Source: an uncultured Verrucomicrobiales bacterium (GTDB lineage Bacteria; Verrucomicrobiota; Verrucomicrobiae; Limisphaerales; CANJSG01). Taken from it: DNA of 16,815 nucleotides. Shown piece after piece: positions 15,002 to 16,815 of the stretch. A model generated the notes under the pieces. That model saw nothing but the letters and a program-made list of their open reading frames with translations. It did no database searches and was not told the origin of the DNA. The translations under genes were made by a program, and so were the position numbers. The DNA is taken from NCBI GenBank assembly GCA_946480965.1, contig CAMLMI010000069.1:1-16815 (forward strand), read 5' to 3'. How positions within the stretch are numbered: the stretch's first letter is position 1; every line of letters begins with the position of its first letter.

Positions 15002-16542
15002 CGGAAGTGGCGGAAACCGGTGAAGGCCATGGCCACCCCGCGTTCGTCGGCGGCGGAGATCACTTCGGTGTCGCGGACGGAGCCGCCCGGTTGAATCGCA
15101 GCGGTGGCGCCAGCTTCGGCGGCGGCGATCAAGCCATCGGGGAAGGGGAAGAAGGCGTCGCTGCACACCACGCTGCCTTGGAGGGAGAGTTTCGCTTCAC
15201 CGGCTTTCCAAACCGCGATGCGGCTGGAGTCCACCCGGCTCATCTGGCCCGCACCGACGCCGATGGTCTGATTCTGGCCGGCATAGACGATGGCGTTGGA
15301 CTTCACGTGCTTCACCACCCGCCAGCCGAAGAGCATGGCTTCGATCTCGGCGGGCGTCGGCTGCCGTTTGGTCACGATCTTGAGATCGGCGGCGGTGATG
15401 CGTCGGGTGTCGCGCTCTTGGAGAAGGAATGAGCCAGCGCCCACGCTGCGGAGATCAAATCCCGCAGTCGTCATCGGGAACGCCTTCAAGCGCAGCAGCC
15501 GGAGGTTTTTCTTTTTCTGCAGCAGGGCCAGCGCGTCCGGGGCGAAGTCCGGAGCGACGATTACTTCGCTGAAGATCTCGGCGATGGCTTCGGCGCAGGC
15601 CAGGTCGAGCGGTTGGTTCACCGCAATGATGCCGCCGAAGGGAGCTTGCTTGTCGGTCGCGAAGGCGCGAGCCCACGCTTCACGCAGATTGGTGCCACGA
15701 CCGACGCCGCACGGGTTGGTGTGCTTGAGAATGGCCAACGTCGGAATCTCGCCGGCGAATTCACCGATCAACTGGGCGGCGGCCGTCAGATCCAAGATGT
15801 TGTTGTAGGAAAGTTCCTTGCCGTGCAGCTGTTCGAAGTGGCTGTGGAATTCGCCGAAGAGCGCGGCTTTCTGATGCGGGTTTTCACCGTAGCGCAGCGG
15901 CTGGGCCAAGGGCGCATGCAGGCGCAGCGTGGAGGGCAATTCACCGGCGATCCCAAAGCTCTTCTCCAGATGGGTGGCGATGGCGGAATCGTAGGCGGCG
16001 GTGCGGGCGTAAACCTTGGCGGCGAATTTGCGGCGTTGTTCCAAGGTGGTGTCGCCGCTCTGCTGGATGGCAGCCGCGACTTCCGCGTAGTCGGACGGAT
16101 CGACGAGCACGGTCACGCTCTCGTGGTTCTTGGCCGCGCTGCGGAGCATGGACGGTCCGCCGATGTCGATGTTCTCGATGGCGTCGTGCAGGGAAACGCC
16201 GGGCTTCGCCACGGTCTGCTCGAAGGGATAGAGGTTCACCACCACGAGATCGATCGGCCGGATGCCGTGTTGGGCCACGGTGCCTTCGTGGGTGACGTTG
16301 CCGCGCAGGTAGAGCAGGCCGCCGTGGATCTTCGGATGCAGCGTCTTCACGCGGCCGTCGAGCATCTCGGGGAAACCCGTGTAGTCGCTGAGCTCGATGG
16401 TCTGGAGTCCGGCCTCACGGAGGGCTTTGGCCGTGCCGCCGGTCGAGATGAGTTCGACGCCGGCCGCGACCAGCACTTTGGCGAAATCGACGAGACCGGA
16501 CTTGTCGGAGACCGAGAGGAGCGCGCGTTGAATCTTCGGCAT
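14995..16542 (-). CDS. purH: Bifunctional AICAR formyltransferase / IMP cyclohydrolase
   Basis: PurH carries out the last two steps of de novo purine synthesis: formyl transfer from 10-formyl-tetrahydrofolate to AICAR, then ring closure to IMP. The 515-residue protein has both domains at normal length. The cyclohydrolase part shows [13 protein letters not shown] (10-22), STGGT (33-37), [15 protein letters not shown] (61-75), NLYPFEQTV (103-111) and [18 protein letters not shown] (123-140). The transferase part shows RYGENPHQ (217-224), KHTNPCGVG (273-281), [10 protein letters not shown] and QPGGSVRD near the end. The start ATG has no clear ribosome binding site. Upstream on its strand a TTGACG (16577-16582) with GATTTT (16553-16558), 18 bases apart, might be a promoter, but it would leave almost no leader. 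Its end overlaps the convergent FHA gene by 7 bases, leaving no room for a terminator between the two transcripts. Confidence 0.96.
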   Translation of the reverse strand: MPKIQRALLSVSDKSGLVDFAKVLVAAGVELISTGGTAKALREAGLQTIELSDYTGFPEMLDGRVKTLHPKIHGGLLYLRGNVTHEGTVAQHGIRPIDLVVVNLYPFEQTVAKPGVSLHDAIENIDIGGPSMLRSAAKNHESVTVLVDPSDYAEVAAAIQQSGDTTLEQRRKFAAKVYARTAAYDSAIATHLEKSFGIAGELPSTLRLHAPLAQPLRYGENPHQKAALFGEFHSHFEQLHGKELSYNNILDLTAAAQLIGEFAGEIPTLAILKHTNPCGVGRGTNLREAWARAFATDKQAPFGGIIAVNQPLDLACAEAIAEIFSEVIVAPDFAPDALALLQKKKNLRLLRLKAFPMTTAGFDLRSVGAGSFLLQERDTRRITAADLKIVTKRQPTPAEIEAMLFGWRVVKHVKSNAIVYAGQNQTIGVGAGQMSRVDSSRIAVWKAGEAKLSLQGSVVCSDAFFPFPDGLIAAAEAGATAAIQPGGSVRDTEVISAADERGVAMAFTGFRHFRH

Positions 16543-16644
16543 AGGAACGGGGAAAATCCCTTGTCCGCTCGGGCTGCGTCAACGCGAAGTTCTTCACACG
16601 GTCATCACGGACGGGGGAATCAAGAAGGGGGACGACCATTTCCT

Positions 16645-16696
16645 CCTCTTCGTCCTCGTCTGGTTCCAGATATGGAGGAGGACGAGGACGAAGAGG
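16645..16696. repeat. Inverted repeat with 16-base perfect arms upstream of purH
   Basis: The arm CCTCTTCGTCCTCGTC (16645-16660) is exactly complementary to GACGAGGACGAAGAGG (16681-16696), with a 20-base loop. It lies about 103 bases upstream of the purH start and just past the end of a possible minus-strand gene. No T-run follows on either strand, so it is not a standard intrinsic terminator. The short GAGGAC unit also repeats inside the arms. It could be a dispersed palindromic element or part of a transcript end. Confidence 0.65.
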
Positions 16697-16711
16697 GTCC
16701 GCCCACTTTGG

Positions 16712-16815
16712 CTATCCCTCTCCACTTGGTGCATCTGGGCCCACATGCGCCTCCATCTCAGCCACAAGCCGATCGATGGACCGGGGCGACGATCCCTCGA
16801 GCTTGTTGCCTAGAT
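16712..16815 (-). CDS. Possible C-terminal end of an upstream minus-strand gene (partial)
   Basis: A minus-strand frame enters from the right edge and runs 33 codons to a TAG at 16712-16714. The translated tail contains SIDRLVAEMEAHVGPDAP, an amphipathic helix followed by a polar end, which reads like a real protein C-terminus. The piece is too short to identify and could be a chance open frame. If real, the gene would be co-directional with purH, and the large inverted repeat at 16645-16696 would sit just after its stop. Confidence 0.35.
   Translation of the reverse strand, partial: LGNKLEGSSPRSIDRLVAEMEAHVGPDAPSGEG

Overview
The window carries about a dozen chromosomal genes of a high-GC Gram-negative bacterium, most likely a member of the Verrucomicrobiota. 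The lineage call rests on the partial pseudopilin-like protein at the left edge, the general lack of strong Shine-Dalgarno sites, the outer-membrane and lipoprotein export genes, and the mix of glycan-related genes. It is an inference, not a measured placement. I see no tRNA, rRNA, CRISPR array, transposase or phage gene.

Left part (1-7970). The tail of a membrane-anchored pilin-like protein converges on a minus-strand pair, cysC (APS kinase, makes the sulfate donor PAPS) and a membrane-anchored sulfotransferase that would use PAPS. Divergent from cysC is a class II fructose-bisphosphate aldolase with a clear intrinsic terminator, followed by an unrecognised soluble protein. A secreted GH43 glycosidase (minus strand) and a secreted PQQ-type sugar dehydrogenase (plus strand) diverge from a shared 181-base region. 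Next come signal peptidase I and an overlapping membrane-anchored NTF2-like protein.

Middle (7994-10539). The minus-strand gene for primosomal helicase PriA is followed by a 317-base intergenic region rich in dyad symmetry, including a perfect 14-base palindrome and a 7-base inverted repeat that overlaps a consensus -35 box.

Right part (10540-15001). This is a compact polysaccharide-export module: an outer-membrane beta-barrel, a strong terminator-like hairpin, a Wzz/Wzc-type tyrosine autokinase, a short OPX (Wza-type) lipoprotein and a small FHA-domain protein with a C-terminal membrane anchor. A short OPX beside a separate beta-barrel fits the idea of a two-part outer-membrane exit channel. 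The FHA protein is a possible but unproven phospho-reader or scaffold. No glycosyltransferase, flippase or polymerase lies in the window, so the polymer must be made by genes elsewhere.

Right edge. purH converges on the FHA gene with a 7-base overlap. Its upstream region has a long inverted repeat and possibly the tail of another minus-strand gene. The low-GC stretch from about 9.3 to 13 kb starts inside priA and ends inside the autokinase gene, which may reflect recombination or selection on the export module.
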